64,000 bases of DNA from Chryseobacterium sp. 18061 (GCA_902706205.1 CACSKA010000007.1:248001-312000); one strand, 5' to 3'. Positions 17,426 through 26,513 are shown, counted from the first letter of the stretch. The notes: generated from the sequence alone by a model not told the origin. Program-made: numbers and translations.

Positions 17426-19071
17426 AAAAACGACTGACGGCGCTGGCCACCTTGCTGCCGCTGGCGGCGAACGCTGCCGATTCCATTAGCGGTGAAGTGC
17501 AGCGCCAGCCGACCAACTGGCAGGCGATCATCATGTTCCTGATTTTTGTGCTGCTGACGCTGTACATCACCTACTGGGCCTCTAAACGCGTCCGCTCGCG
17601 TAACGATTACTACACCGCAGGCGGCAATATCACCGGTTTCCAGAACGGGCTGGCGATTGCCGGAGACTTTATGTCTGCGGCGTCATTCCTCGGTATTTCC
17701 GCGCTGGTGTATACCTCCGGCTACGACGGCCTGATTTACTCTCTCGGCTTCCTCGTCGGCTGGCCGATTATCCTGTTCCTGATAGCCGAACGCCTGCGTA
17801 ACCTCGGGCGCTTCACCTTCGCCGACGTGGCCTCGTATCGCCTGAAACAAGGGCCGATTCGTGTTCTGGCGGCCTGCGGATCGCTGGTCGTCGTGGCGCT
17901 GTATCTGATTGCACAGATGGTCGGCGCCGGGAAACTCATCGAACTGCTGTTCGGCCTGAACTACCACGTCGCCGTGGTGCTGGTCGGCGTGCTGATGGTG
18001 ATGTACGTCCTGTTCGGCGGCATGCTGGCGACCACCTGGGTACAAATCATCAAAGCGGTCCTGCTGTTGTTTGGCGCCAGCTTTATGGCATTTATGGTCA
18101 TGAAGCACGTGGGCTTCAGCTTCAATAACCTGTTTACCCAGGCGATGGCGGTTCACCCGAAAGGTGCGGCGATCATGAGTCCGGGTGGACTGGTGAAAGA
18201 CCCGGTTTCTGCACTGTCGTTAGGGTTGGGCCTGATGTTCGGCACTGCCGGTCTGCCGCACATTCTGATGCGTTTCTTCACCGTCAGCGATGCACGTGAA
18301 GCGCGTAAAAGCGTGTTCTACGCCACCGGATTTATGGGTTACTTCTACATTCTGACCTTCATCATCGGTTTTGGCGCGATCATGCTGGTCGGGGCGAACC
18401 CGGCGTTTAAAGACGCGGCGGGCCAGCTGATTGGCGGTAACAATATGGCGGCGGTGCATCTGGCCGATGCGGTAGGCGGCAACCTGTTCCTCGGCTTCAT
18501 TTCAGCCGTGGCATTCGCCACCATTCTGGCTGTCGTTGCGGGTCTGACGCTGGCAGGCGCTTCTGCGGTGTCCCATGACCTTTATGCCAACGTGTTCCGT
18601 AAAGGCGCATCCGAACGCGACGAGCTGCGGGTGTCGAAAATCACCGTGCTGATCCTCGGGGTGGTCGCCATTCTGTTGGGGATTTTGTTTGAGAAGCAGA
18701 ATATCGCCTTCATGGTTGGCCTGGCGTTCTCGATTGCTGCGAGCTGCAACTTCCCGATAATCCTGCTCTCGATGTACTGGTCGAAACTGACGACGCGCGG
18801 GGCGATGATTGGCGGCTGGTTGGGTCTGCTGACGGCGATTGTGCTGATGGTTCTCGGCCCGACCATTTGGGTGCAGATCCTTGGCCACGAAAAAGCCATC
18901 TTCCCATATGAGTACCCGGCGCTGTTCTCCATCGCCGTGGCATTTATCGGGATTTGGGTATTCTCCGCCACGGACAACTCCGAAGCCGGAATGCGCGAAC
19001 GCGAGCTGTTCCGCGCGCAGTTTATTCGTTCTCAAACCGGGATTGGCATCGACCAGGGCCGGGCACACTAA
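17422..19071 (+). CDS. actP: Acetate/glycolate:cation symporter
   Basis: Sodium:solute symporter family (SSS) protein in the inner membrane that takes up acetate and other short monocarboxylates, 549 aa as in E. coli. An N-terminal signal-like segment precedes about 13 membrane helices; the SSS stretches RNDYYTAGGNITGFQNGLAIAGDFMSA-type and GGMLATTWVQ are recognisable. Third gene of acs-yjcH-actP, coupled to yjcH. Confidence 0.98.
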   Translation: MKKRLTALATLLPLAANAADSISGEVQRQPTNWQAIIMFLIFVLLTLYITYWASKRVRSRNDYYTAGGNITGFQNGLAIAGDFMSAASFLGISALVYTSGYDGLIYSLGFLVGWPIILFLIAERLRNLGRFTFADVASYRLKQGPIRVLAACGSLVVVALYLIAQMVGAGKLIELLFGLNYHVAVVLVGVLMVMYVLFGGMLATTWVQIIKAVLLLFGASFMAFMVMKHVGFSFNNLFTQAMAVHPKGAAIMSPGGLVKDPVSALSLGLGLMFGTAGLPHILMRFFTVSDAREARKSVFYATGFMGYFYILTFIIGFGAIMLVGANPAFKDAAGQLIGGNNMAAVHLADAVGGNLFLGFISAVAFATILAVVAGLTLAGASAVSHDLYANVFRKGASERDELRVSKITVLILGVVAILLGILFEKQNIAFMVGLAFSIAASCNFPIILLSMYWSKLTTRGAMIGGWLGLLTAIVLMVLGPTIWVQILGHEKAIFPYEYPALFSIAVAFIGIWVFSATDNSEAGMRERELFRAQFIRSQTGIGIDQGRAH

Positions 19072-19078
19072 GCACTTT

Positions 19079-19102
19079 ATCCCCGGTCTTCCGGCCGGGG
19101 AT
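19079..19102. terminator. Hairpin between convergent actP and CidB-like gene
   Basis: Perfect 8-bp stem ATCCCCGG/CCGGGGAT with a TCTTCCGG loop. No long T-run follows, so termination is probable but not strong. Confidence 0.55.
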
Positions 19103-19105
19103 GTC

Positions 19106-19795
19106 TCAGAACATCGCCCACGCAACTAGCGGCGCACACAGTACCATCGTGACGCCGGAGAGCATCATCACCAGGCTTGCAATCACCCCTTCCTGCGGGC
19201 CAAGTTCGTAGGAACGTGCAGTGCCTGCTCCGTGTGATGCGGCACCAAAGCCTGCGCCTTTAGCCATGCCTTCGCGAATGGCGAGACGCAAAAACAGCAT
19301 ATCGCCAACTGCCATGCCAAACACACCGGTAATCACCACAAATAGCGCCACCAGCTCCGGCTGTCCGCCGAGCGGTTTCGCAGCGGCGAGCGCAAACGGC
19401 GTGGTAATTGAACGCACCGCCAGGCTACGCTGAATTTCATCCGACAATGTAAACAGGCGTGCCAGCCAGACCGAGCTGCACACCGCCACTACGTTGGCCG
19501 TCACAACACCCGCGCTGAGGGACATCCAGTGGCGTTTGATCACCGCCAGATTGTCATACACCGGTACCGCAAAAGCGATGGTCGCCGGGCCGAGCAGCCA
19601 CAGCAGCCAGTGCGCTTCGCCCATGTAATTCTGATAAGAGATGTGGCCGAACACCAGGATCAGCACCAGTAACAGCGGGGTGAACACCAGCGGCATCAGC
19701 GGCAGTTTGCGAAAGCGGCGATACAGGCGTTTGTTGGCGTAATAGAGTCCGAGGGTAACAGCCAGACATAGCAGGCTTAGCGCAAGACTATTCAC
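19106..19795 (-). CDS. LrgB/CidB-family membrane protein
   Basis: 229 aa, about 6-7 membrane segments, family motif region AVRSITTPFALAAAKPLGG and FGAASHGAGTARSYELG. LrgB/CidB proteins act with LrgA/CidA partners and have been linked to murein hydrolase control, and in some bacteria to pyruvate or acetate-related metabolite transport. Starts at GTG 19795, with AGGA 8 nt upstream, overlapping the end of the CidA-like gene by 8 nt, so the two are translated together. E. coli YohK is the related protein. Confidence 0.9.
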   Translation of the reverse strand: MNSLALSLLCLAVTLGLYYANKRLYRRFRKLPLMPLVFTPLLLVLILVFGHISYQNYMGEAHWLLWLLGPATIAFAVPVYDNLAVIKRHWMSLSAGVVTANVVAVCSSVWLARLFTLSDEIQRSLAVRSITTPFALAAAKPLGGQPELVALFVVITGVFGMAVGDMLFLRLAIREGMAKGAGFGAASHGAGTARSYELGPQEGVIASLVMMLSGVTMVLCAPLVAWAMF

Positions 19796-20198
19796 GATTC
19801 ATCCTGCTTAGCTCGTAGCGATACACTTTATCGACCACCCAGGCGGTCGCGCCGAGGACCATCAGCGTACTCAATGCAATCACCAGAAAAATGCGCCAAC
19901 CGTCGACCATCAGCAGTTGCGCGTAATTCACCACCGCCACCACCGCCGGAACGAAAAACAGCAGCATCTCCGCCAGCAGCCAGCGCGAACCGGCGCGTAC
20001 CCAGTTGAGCGGCAAAATACGGCAGACAATCAGCGCCAGCATCAGCACTAAACCGACCAGATTGGCAGGCAGCGGAAGATGGCCCCACGCCACCAGATAT
20101 TCCGCCAGCACAAACAATCCGGCGTACAACACCACCTGCACCGGGACCTGAAGATGGTGCAGGACAGCAGGCGTTACGCGCCCTAAGGCCACAGCCAT
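19788..20198 (-). CDS. LrgA/CidA-family holin-like membrane protein
   Basis: 136 aa with four hydrophobic segments, PLPANLVGLVLMLALI and LLFFVPAVVAVVNY matching the LrgA/CidA (UPF0299) pattern. It is first in a two-gene operon with the CidB-like protein and divergent from a LysR-type regulator. AGGA lies 9 nt before the ATG. Function is inferred from family: small holin-like partner of CidB. Confidence 0.9.
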   Translation of the reverse strand: MAVALGRVTPAVLHHLQVPVQVVLYAGLFVLAEYLVAWGHLPLPANLVGLVLMLALIVCRILPLNWVRAGSRWLLAEMLLFFVPAVVAVVNYAQLLMVDGWRIFLVIALSTLMVLGATAWVVDKVYRYELSRMNRE

Positions 20199-20300
20199 GA
20201 AAGGAATTCCTGAAAAAGATGAAGGCGCTCAGTATAGAGAACCGCCGAGTGTGACTGAAATGAATTAAAATCATTGAAGGTATAGTTTCGAGGAATAATC

Positions 20301-21188
20301 ATGGACATAAGAACGCTGCGCTATTTCGTAGAAGTGGTCCGGCAACAGAGCTTTACCCGTGCGGCAGAGAAGCTGTTTGTCACACAACCTACCATCAGTA
20401 AGATGTTGAAAAATTTAGAAGATGACCTTAACTGTACGCTGCTCATCCGCGACGGGCGCAAGCTGCTGCTGACCGATACCGGACGCGTGGTGTTTGAGCG
20501 TGGCCTGGCGATCCTGGCCGAATTCCGCCAGTTGGAAGCGGAACTGAGTGATATCAATCACCTGCAAAAAGGGCTACTCCGTCTCGGAATTCCTCCAATG
20601 GTTGGCATGTTAATGGCCGGCCCAATCAGCTTGTTTCGCCAGCGCTACCCCGGGGTGGAACTCAAAATTGCCGAATTCGGTGGCCTGACAGTGCAACAGG
20701 CAGTGATAAACGGCGAGCTGGATGTGGCGATGACTGCCCTGCCCGTGGATGAAGAAAGCGGCCTGTCGACGATGCCGTTGTTCAGCCATCCGCTGTGCGT
20801 GCTGGTGCCGAAATCTGGCGAATGGCTACACGTTGATTCCATTAGTCCGGAACAGTTAGCCGCGCATCCACTGCTGATTTATAACGAAGATTTTGCGCTC
20901 AGCCGCCAATTGATGACCTTATTTGCCGAGCACGACGTGAAACCGCGCATTGCCGTTCGCAGCGGCCAGTGGGATTTTCTGGCGGCGATGGTGCAGGCGG
21001 GCGTTGGTGTGGCAATTTTACCGGAACCGATTTGCCAGCGGCTCGATAAAAACACCCTGCGCTGGATCCCGCTCGACAGCAAGCTGCACTGGCAATTGGG
21101 CATGATCTGGCGCGAAGGCACCTACCTCTCGCACAGCGCCCAGGCCTGGCTCCAGTGCTGTGAAGGATTTTGGCTGCCGGAAGACTAG
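20301..21188 (+). CDS. LysR-family regulator, likely controlling the cidAB-like operon
   Basis: 295 aa. N-terminal winged helix-turn-helix (MDIRTLRYFVEVVRQQSFTRAAEKL) and a C-terminal LysR substrate-binding domain. It is divergent from the CidA/CidB-like genes with a 102-bp shared control region, the arrangement typical of CidR-type activators, which respond to carboxylates in other bacteria. The close position to acs-actP fits an acetate-linked signal, but this is inference. It could instead influence murQP downstream, though that operon carries its own palindromes. Confidence 0.88.
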   Translation: MDIRTLRYFVEVVRQQSFTRAAEKLFVTQPTISKMLKNLEDDLNCTLLIRDGRKLLLTDTGRVVFERGLAILAEFRQLEAELSDINHLQKGLLRLGIPPMVGMLMAGPISLFRQRYPGVELKIAEFGGLTVQQAVINGELDVAMTALPVDEESGLSTMPLFSHPLCVLVPKSGEWLHVDSISPEQLAAHPLLIYNEDFALSRQLMTLFAEHDVKPRIAVRSGQWDFLAAMVQAGVGVAILPEPICQRLDKNTLRWIPLDSKLHWQLGMIWREGTYLSHSAQAWLQCCEGFWLPED

Positions 21189-21269
21189 TTACACTCCGCC
21201 TGCATGTTTTTGCCCTTTCCCTATCACTCATTTGGCGGTGCAGACTGCGTCCGATCACAGATTAGGATC

Positions 21270-21318
21270 TGGGATAAAATATTACTTCTTACATCAATAA
21301 CTGGAATATATTATTCCA
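21270..21318 (+). promoter_or_regulatory. murQ: Two palindromic operators upstream of murQ (MurR-like)
   Basis: Perfect inverted repeat TGGAATA-tat-TATTCCA at 21302-21318 and a related imperfect one TGGGATA-aaa-TATTACT at 21270-21286, centres 32 bp (three helical turns) apart. E. coli MurR is described as binding two adjacent 7-bp-arm inverted repeats before murQ, so these are good MurR operator candidates although murR is not next door. Confidence 0.7.
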
Positions 21319-21350
21319 AATTATAGAGAACGCAATTCATCGAGGTCGTT

Positions 21351-22262
21351 ATGAAAATTGATTTATCCGCACTGGCTACAGAGAGCCGCAACCAGGCAAG
21401 TGAGAACATTGACACCCTGTCGACGCTGGAGATGCTGAAAGTCATTAATGCAGAAGACCAAAAGGTCGCGTTGGCGGTTGAAGAACAGCTGCCTGCCATC
21501 GCCAAGGCCGTCGATGCAATTACGCAAGCTTTTGCCTGCGGCGGACGCCTGATTTACTGCGGCGCGGGCACCTCGGGCCGCCTCGGTATTCTGGACGCAA
21601 GCGAATGCCCGCCTACCTACGGCACGCCACGCGAAAGGGTGGTTGGCCTGATTGCGGGCGGTAAAACCGCCATTTTGCAGGCGGTCGAAAACGCCGAAGA
21701 CAGCCCACAAATGGGCGAGCAGGATCTGCGTGATTTGGCCCTGAACGAACGCGACGTGGTCATCGGCATTGCGGCCAGTGGGCGCACACCCTATGTGATT
21801 GGCGCCCTGAACTACGCACGCAGCGTGGGTGCGACCGTCGGGGCTATCGCCTGCAACCGTGGCAGTGAAATTGGCAAGATTGCCGACATCGCCATCGAAC
21901 CTATGGTCGGCCCGGAAGTCGTTACCGGCTCTTCACGCATGAAAGCGGGCACCGCCCAGAAACTGGTACTCAATATGCTCACTACCGGGGCGATGATCCG
22001 TTCCGGCAAAGTGTTCGGCAACCTGATGGTCGATGTGGAAGCCACCAATGCCAAGCTGCTGCAGCGCCAGGTGAACATCGTGGTACAGGCGACCGAATGC
22101 GATCCGGCGACGGCGGAAGCTGCGCTGAACGCCTGCGATCGTCATTGTAAAACCGCCATTGTGATGGTTCTGGCGGGCGTCAGCGCCGCCGATGCCAGCG
22201 CGATGCTAAACAACAACAACGGCTTCATTCGCAGCGCCTTACAGGGCATCGGGAGCAAGTAA
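21351..22262 (+). CDS. murQ: N-acetylmuramic acid 6-phosphate etherase
   Basis: Cleaves the lactyl ether of MurNAc-6-P to GlcNAc-6-P and D-lactate for murein recycling or MurNAc use, cytoplasmic. 303 aa, near the family length (E. coli 298). SIS domain with GGRLIYCGAGTSGRLGILDASECPPTYG is the MurQ signature, plus GSSRMKAGTAQKLVLNML. It lies 2 nt upstream of murP, forming an operon. In E. coli murQP sits elsewhere, at about 54 min, beside murR. Confidence 0.97.
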   Translation: MKIDLSALATESRNQASENIDTLSTLEMLKVINAEDQKVALAVEEQLPAIAKAVDAITQAFACGGRLIYCGAGTSGRLGILDASECPPTYGTPRERVVGLIAGGKTAILQAVENAEDSPQMGEQDLRDLALNERDVVIGIAASGRTPYVIGALNYARSVGATVGAIACNRGSEIGKIADIAIEPMVGPEVVTGSSRMKAGTAQKLVLNMLTTGAMIRSGKVFGNLMVDVEATNAKLLQRQVNIVVQATECDPATAEAALNACDRHCKTAIVMVLAGVSAADASAMLNNNNGFIRSALQGIGSK

Positions 22263-22264
22263 TT

Positions 22265-23716
22265 ATGGCGAAGATAACCGGCTCGATGATCGAGCAACTT
22301 CTGCGACTAACGGGAGGACCGACGAACATCAGTGTGTGTGGCAACTGCATGACGCGCCTGCGCCTGACGCTGGTCGACCGTGATGCCGCCGATATCGCAC
22401 AGCTCAAAGCGGTGCCCGGCGTCCTCGGCGTTATTAACGGCGACGACCAACTGCAAATTATCCTCGGGCCGGGTAAAGCGCAAACTGCCAGCGAAATGAT
22501 GAATGACCTGCTGAAATCAGAGGGGGCTGAAACCGCTGTACCAGCGTCAGTCGCCGACCTGAAAAACCAGGCCAGTCAGAATAAAGCGAAGATGAAAGGC
22601 AAGCAGAATAGCGTGGTACATAACTTTTTGACCAAGTTTGCCACCATCTTTACGCCGCTGATTCCAGGCTTTATCGCTGCGGGCCTGTTGCTCGGTATCG
22701 CGACGCTGTTGCAGCAAATTTTCATCAACGACAGCGCGTCACCGGCGACCTGGCTCGTGGACATGACGGCCTACATGAAGGTGTTCAGCATCGGCCTGTT
22801 CACCTTCCTCAGCATTCTTATCGGTTTCAATACCCAAAAAGCGTTTGGTGGCTCGGGCGTGAACGGAGCCATCATCGCTTCTCTGTTCATCTTGCGCTAT
22901 GTGCCGGAAGGCACCGTCGGCTATTACGCGGGAATGCAGGACTTTTTCGGGCTGGTTATCGACCCGCGCGGCAACATTATTGGCGTTCTGCTGGCCTGTA
23001 TTCTCGGGGCGTGGATTGAGCGCCAGGTGCGACGCTTTATTCATGATTCACTGGATATGATCCTGACGTCAGCCATTACGCTGCTGATTACCGGAGCCAT
23101 CACTTTCACGGTGATTATGCCGATTGGCGGCGAGCTGTTTAAAGGCATGTCGTGGTTGTTCCTTCACCTGAACGGCAACCCATTTGGCACCGCACTGTTG
23201 GCCGGTCTGTTCCTGATAGCCGTTGTGTTCGGCATTCATCAGGGCTTTGTGCCAGTGTATTTTGCGCTGATGGACGCTCAGGGCTTCAACTCCCTGTTCC
23301 CGATTCTGGCGATGGCCGGTGCCGGACAGGTTGGTGCGTCACTGGCGCTGTACTTCCGCGCCAAACACGGCTCGCTGTTACGCACCCAGATTAAAGGCGC
23401 CATCTTCCCAGGCCTGTTGGGGATTGGCGAACCGTTGATTTACGGCGTGACGCTGCCCCGCCTGAAACCGTTCGTGACGGCCTGTCTCGGCGGTGCGGTG
23501 GGTGGCTTCTTCATTGGTCTGATTGCGTGGCTGGGTCTGCCCGTGGGCCTGAACACCGTCTTCGGCCCGTCTGGCCTGGTGTCGATTCCACTGATGACCT
23601 CTGCACAGGGTATTTTCGCCGGGATGGCAGTCTACGTGGCGGGGATCCTGATTTCGTATCTTGCAGGTTTCGTATTAACCTGGTTCTTTGGCAGTAAAAA
23701 CGTCGATCTACAATAA
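22265..23716 (+). CDS. murP: PTS MurNAc-specific EIIBC component
   Basis: Takes up and phosphorylates N-acetylmuramic acid. 483 aa: N-terminal EIIB domain with phosphorylated Cys28 in GNCMTRLRL, a linker (about 85-120), then an EIIC channel with about 10 helices including GIGEPLIYGV. No EIIA domain is fused, so phosphate must come from another EIIA (EIIA-Glc in E. coli). Follows murQ and is closed by a terminator. Confidence 0.96.
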   Translation: MAKITGSMIEQLLRLTGGPTNISVCGNCMTRLRLTLVDRDAADIAQLKAVPGVLGVINGDDQLQIILGPGKAQTASEMMNDLLKSEGAETAVPASVADLKNQASQNKAKMKGKQNSVVHNFLTKFATIFTPLIPGFIAAGLLLGIATLLQQIFINDSASPATWLVDMTAYMKVFSIGLFTFLSILIGFNTQKAFGGSGVNGAIIASLFILRYVPEGTVGYYAGMQDFFGLVIDPRGNIIGVLLACILGAWIERQVRRFIHDSLDMILTSAITLLITGAITFTVIMPIGGELFKGMSWLFLHLNGNPFGTALLAGLFLIAVVFGIHQGFVPVYFALMDAQGFNSLFPILAMAGAGQVGASLALYFRAKHGSLLRTQIKGAIFPGLLGIGEPLIYGVTLPRLKPFVTACLGGAVGGFFIGLIAWLGLPVGLNTVFGPSGLVSIPLMTSAQGIFAGMAVYVAGILISYLAGFVLTWFFGSKNVDLQ

Positions 23717-23742
23717 CGATACCAAGGACCCCTCCCCTCTTT

Positions 23743-23769
23743 AAACCGCCTTCCATGAAGGCGGTTTTT
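23743..23769 (+). terminator. Terminator of murQP
   Basis: Stem AAACCGCCTTC/GAAGGCGGTTT with a CAT loop followed by TT; classic rho-independent form. Confidence 0.88.
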
Positions 23770-23855
23770 ATGTTTTGGCCCATCGTGCCGCAAAGTGGGT
23801 TAGGGCTGTCGTTTTCTCCATGACGCCCGTTCCGACACTGATTATCGGCAAAAAG

Positions 23856-23933
23856 TGTGATGGAGATCAAAAAGCCATTATGAGGATTAATTATCCTTCG
23901 TGACACCATTTGCAGCAGTAAGACTTTTCTTAC
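23856..23933 (+). promoter_or_regulatory. Possible control region of lipoprotein pair
   Basis: In the 286 bp after the murP terminator there is a near-CRP site TGTGA-tggaga-TCAAA (23856-23871), a palindrome AGGAT-taatt-ATCCT (23883-23897) and an inverted repeat GTAAGA-cttt-TCTTAC (23918-23933). None is proven; they lie 120-200 bp before the first lipoprotein start. Confidence 0.45.
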
Positions 23934-24055
23934 GCAAATAATAACGGTCGATAATCGAAGTTTATTTTATTGATCCTTACTGTCTGTTTCCCTGCTTTCT
24001 TGTAAGCCCTGTCATTCATTTCGCTTGATGGGTATACAGTTTAAATGAGGATTAC

Positions 24056-24415
24056 ATGCGCTATTTATTACTATTATTATTACCGATTGCGCTGGCAGGG
24101 TGTGCAACGGTTTCAACCACAAAAACAATTCAAGTTACGCCACAACCGGGTCTCGACCATATCGTCATTAATAGCAATGCAACCGCCCGTTGCAAAGATA
24201 TTTTCTTTATCATCTCCTGTAAAGTAAACCTCGAGATGATGCCTGTCGGCGGGATGGACACCTCAACACAAACCGTGGCTCTGGCAACCACCCCCTCGGT
24301 TGTAACAGAGACGACAACCTCACGGCTTGAAGAACTGGATAAATTAAAATCACAGAAACTGATCAGTTCAAGAGAATATAACGTTAAACGCAGTGAAATT
24401 TTGAGAGGCTTGTAA
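24056..24415 (+). CDS. Putative SHOCT-tailed lipoprotein (unrecognised)
   Basis: 119 aa. N-terminal lipoprotein signal with lipobox LAGC (Cys15 region), then a threonine-rich segment, a central part with two cysteines (ARCKDIFFIISCKVN), and a charged C-terminal tail RLEELDKLKSQKLISSREYNVKR that resembles a SHOCT oligomerisation motif. The first ~50 residues match the downstream protein in pattern, suggesting duplication. No function recognised; expected to be membrane-anchored in the envelope. Overlaps the next start by 1 nt (TAATG). Confidence 0.75.
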   Translation: MRYLLLLLLPIALAGCATVSTTKTIQVTPQPGLDHIVINSNATARCKDIFFIISCKVNLEMMPVGGMDTSTQTVALATTPSVVTETTTSRLEELDKLKSQKLISSREYNVKRSEILRGL

Positions 24416-24618
24416 TGAGAAAGATCGGTTATATGACATTAGCGATTGCCTCACTGTTATTACAAGGCTGCGTCAATATTGGCACTTCGAAATCGGTCTC
24501 TATTCCAGTGAGTCCAACGCAAAAAAGTGTCATGGTCACCAGCACCGCAACGGTTCACTGCAAAGATTACATTTTATTCTTCAAATGTAATATGGATATC
24601 AATACCCAACCGATGTAG
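24415..24618 (+). CDS. Putative small lipoprotein, paralogue of preceding gene
   Basis: 67 aa with lipobox LLLQGC (Cys19). The mature part aligns with the upstream protein: SKSVSIPVSP versus TKTIQVTPQP, VTSTATVHCKDYILFFKCNMDI versus INSNATARCKDIFFIISCKVNL, keeping both cysteines. It lacks the SHOCT-like tail. Coupled to the upstream gene and closed by a terminator. Function unknown. Confidence 0.72.
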   Translation: MRKIGYMTLAIASLLLQGCVNIGTSKSVSIPVSPTQKSVMVTSTATVHCKDYILFFKCNMDINTQPM

Positions 24619-24676
24619 CAGAAGGTCTGCCACTCTTTGGCCTGCCTCTCTCCCTGGTTTTCACGATATCGAAAAC

Positions 24677-24705
24677 AAAAACGCCTGATATCAATTCAGG
24701 CGTTT
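24677..24705. terminator. Terminator after lipoprotein pair / yjcE
   Basis: Stem AAAACGCCTGA/TCAGGCGTTTT around a 7-nt loop, with A- and T-runs on the two sides; can serve both convergent units. Confidence 0.85.
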
Positions 24706-24743
24706 TGCTATCAACAACCGTTCACCGGTGAGTGAACAGAATA

Positions 24744-26390
24744 TTACTGGTCTTCAATCAGCAGCGCTTCCAGCAAATCGAGATCGTGCAGGAGCTTTTG
24801 CAGCGTTTCATTACTGATTTGCCGGGTAGCACGCAGATGGTAAAGCTCACCACGCTCGGAGCGCAGCGCCGCCAGTCGGAAACGGCGCTCAAGACTCTCT
24901 TCCAGCATCGTGGTTTCCACATCTTTTCGCCCGTCCGCCCGACGCCGCAGGTTACCGATCACGCGTGAACTCACCTCAGTGAGCAGTTGGTTATCGATAT
25001 TCTCTTTGGTGTCTGCCGCCAGGCGCTCTTCCATTTTCTGGATCGCGACAATCGCAACATCAGCCGTTGCCGCGCGGGCCAGACGCTCCTCTTTATGCTG
25101 CTGGGAATGGTCCGGGATCTCAATATGCTGCAGCAATGTTGGCAGCATCACCACACCGACAAACAGCGAGAACAAAATAACGCCCGCTGAGAGGAATACC
25201 AGTTCATAGCGAGCCGGAAAGACATTGCCGTCGGGCAGTAACAGCGGAATAGACAACACACCTGCAAGGGTGATCGCCCCGCGCACGCCTGCAAATGAGG
25301 CAATCAGTAACTCGCGCGTACTCCAGCTCCCAAACTCCATCGGTTTCTTTTTCAGGAAGCGCAGACTGAAGCGCTGCATGGTCCACAACCAGCCAAAACG
25401 CACCAGCATCAGCGCGGCATAAATCAGTAGAACATCGGCGAACAGCATCCAGGTCTCGACGTTTGGATCGGCTTCTGCGGCCACCAGCGAGGTTTCGAGT
25501 ATTCCTGGCAACTGCAGGCCCAACAGCAGGAATACCATGCCGTTAAATACAAACTCCAACATTGCCCAGGTACTGTTGGCACGCAGACGCATGGCCAGCG
25601 GCGCAGTACGCATCACGCCGGAACGGGTGATGGTCATCCCGGCGGCAACGGCTGCCAGAATGCCCGATACGCCGATGTGTTCGGCAATCAGGTAAGACGC
25701 GAAGGGCAACAGGAACAACAGCACAATTTGTGTCGCTGGCTCATCACCACCCCAGCGGCTGAGGAAACGCAGCGAACGACCGTACGACCAGCTGACAATA
25801 AACCCGGCCAGGATGCCGCCGGTCGCCACTTTGACAAACTCAAGCGCGGCCCCACCGACGGTGAACACCATCGTGCCCATCACCACCGCAACGGCGAATT
25901 TGAGTGACACCAGGCCGGACGCATCATTCATCAATGCCTCGCCCTGCAAGATGCCCATGATTTTTTTCGGGATGCGCCCTTCACCAACAATACCGGACAG
26001 TGCCACGGCATCGGTTGGCGACAGCACAGCCGCCAGCGCAAACGACGGGATCAGCGGAATACCGGGTACCACCCAATAAATCAGGAAGCCAATGCCGACC
26101 ACCGTTATCAATACTAACGCCAGCGCAAGACCAAAAATCTCTCGCCCATGTTCAAGAAATTCACGCGTGGGCGTCTTCCAGCCGTCAGCAAACAGCAGCG
26201 GCGGAATGAACAAAACGAGGAACAGTTCCGGATCAAACTCGACGTGTAAGCCGAACGTCGGCCACGCAAGCATCGCGCCGATACCAATCTGCATCAGCGG
26301 CAGTGGAACCTGAAAAGGGAGGACGCGGGTGATGACCCCGGAAAGGGAGACCACAAGGGTCATGATCAGTATTGTGAAGAAAATTTCCAT
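24744..26390 (-). CDS. yjcE: CPA1-family Na+/H+ antiporter YjcE
   Basis: Putative sodium/proton exchanger of the inner membrane, 548 aa against 549 in E. coli. About 12 membrane helices followed by a ~150-residue cytoplasmic tail (from about 390) rich in charged helices. The ALAAVLSPTDAVALSGI segment carries the conserved PTD and the GEALMNDASGLV segment the conserved ND pair of CPA1 transporters. Transport activity of YjcE itself is not well established. Confidence 0.95.
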   Translation of the reverse strand: MEIFFTILIMTLVVSLSGVITRVLPFQVPLPLMQIGIGAMLAWPTFGLHVEFDPELFLVLFIPPLLFADGWKTPTREFLEHGREIFGLALALVLITVVGIGFLIYWVVPGIPLIPSFALAAVLSPTDAVALSGIVGEGRIPKKIMGILQGEALMNDASGLVSLKFAVAVVMGTMVFTVGGAALEFVKVATGGILAGFIVSWSYGRSLRFLSRWGGDEPATQIVLLFLLPFASYLIAEHIGVSGILAAVAAGMTITRSGVMRTAPLAMRLRANSTWAMLEFVFNGMVFLLLGLQLPGILETSLVAAEADPNVETWMLFADVLLIYAALMLVRFGWLWTMQRFSLRFLKKKPMEFGSWSTRELLIASFAGVRGAITLAGVLSIPLLLPDGNVFPARYELVFLSAGVILFSLFVGVVMLPTLLQHIEIPDHSQQHKEERLARAATADVAIVAIQKMEERLAADTKENIDNQLLTEVSSRVIGNLRRRADGRKDVETTMLEESLERRFRLAALRSERGELYHLRATRQISNETLQKLLHDLDLLEALLIEDQ

Positions 26391-26473
26391 GCTATCCCTG
26401 TTTGCGATGTCTTATTACTGAACCTCATATAATACGCTCTCAAGCTTATCGCAAAGAACGGCAGGATGTGCCC

Positions 26474-26513
26474 TAAAAAAACAAAACGGGCGGCAAACGC
26501 CACCCGTTTTTTT
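26474..26513 (-). terminator. Terminator of ghxP
   Basis: On the minus strand the stem AAAACGGG-tggcgtttgccg-CCCGTTTT is followed by GTTTTTTT, directly after the ghxP stop. Confidence 0.85.

Noticed and set aside
24045..24227. Overlapping frame starting just before the first lipoprotein
   Set aside because: Different frame without a signal peptide; the lipoprotein frame has a clear lipobox and downstream paralogue.
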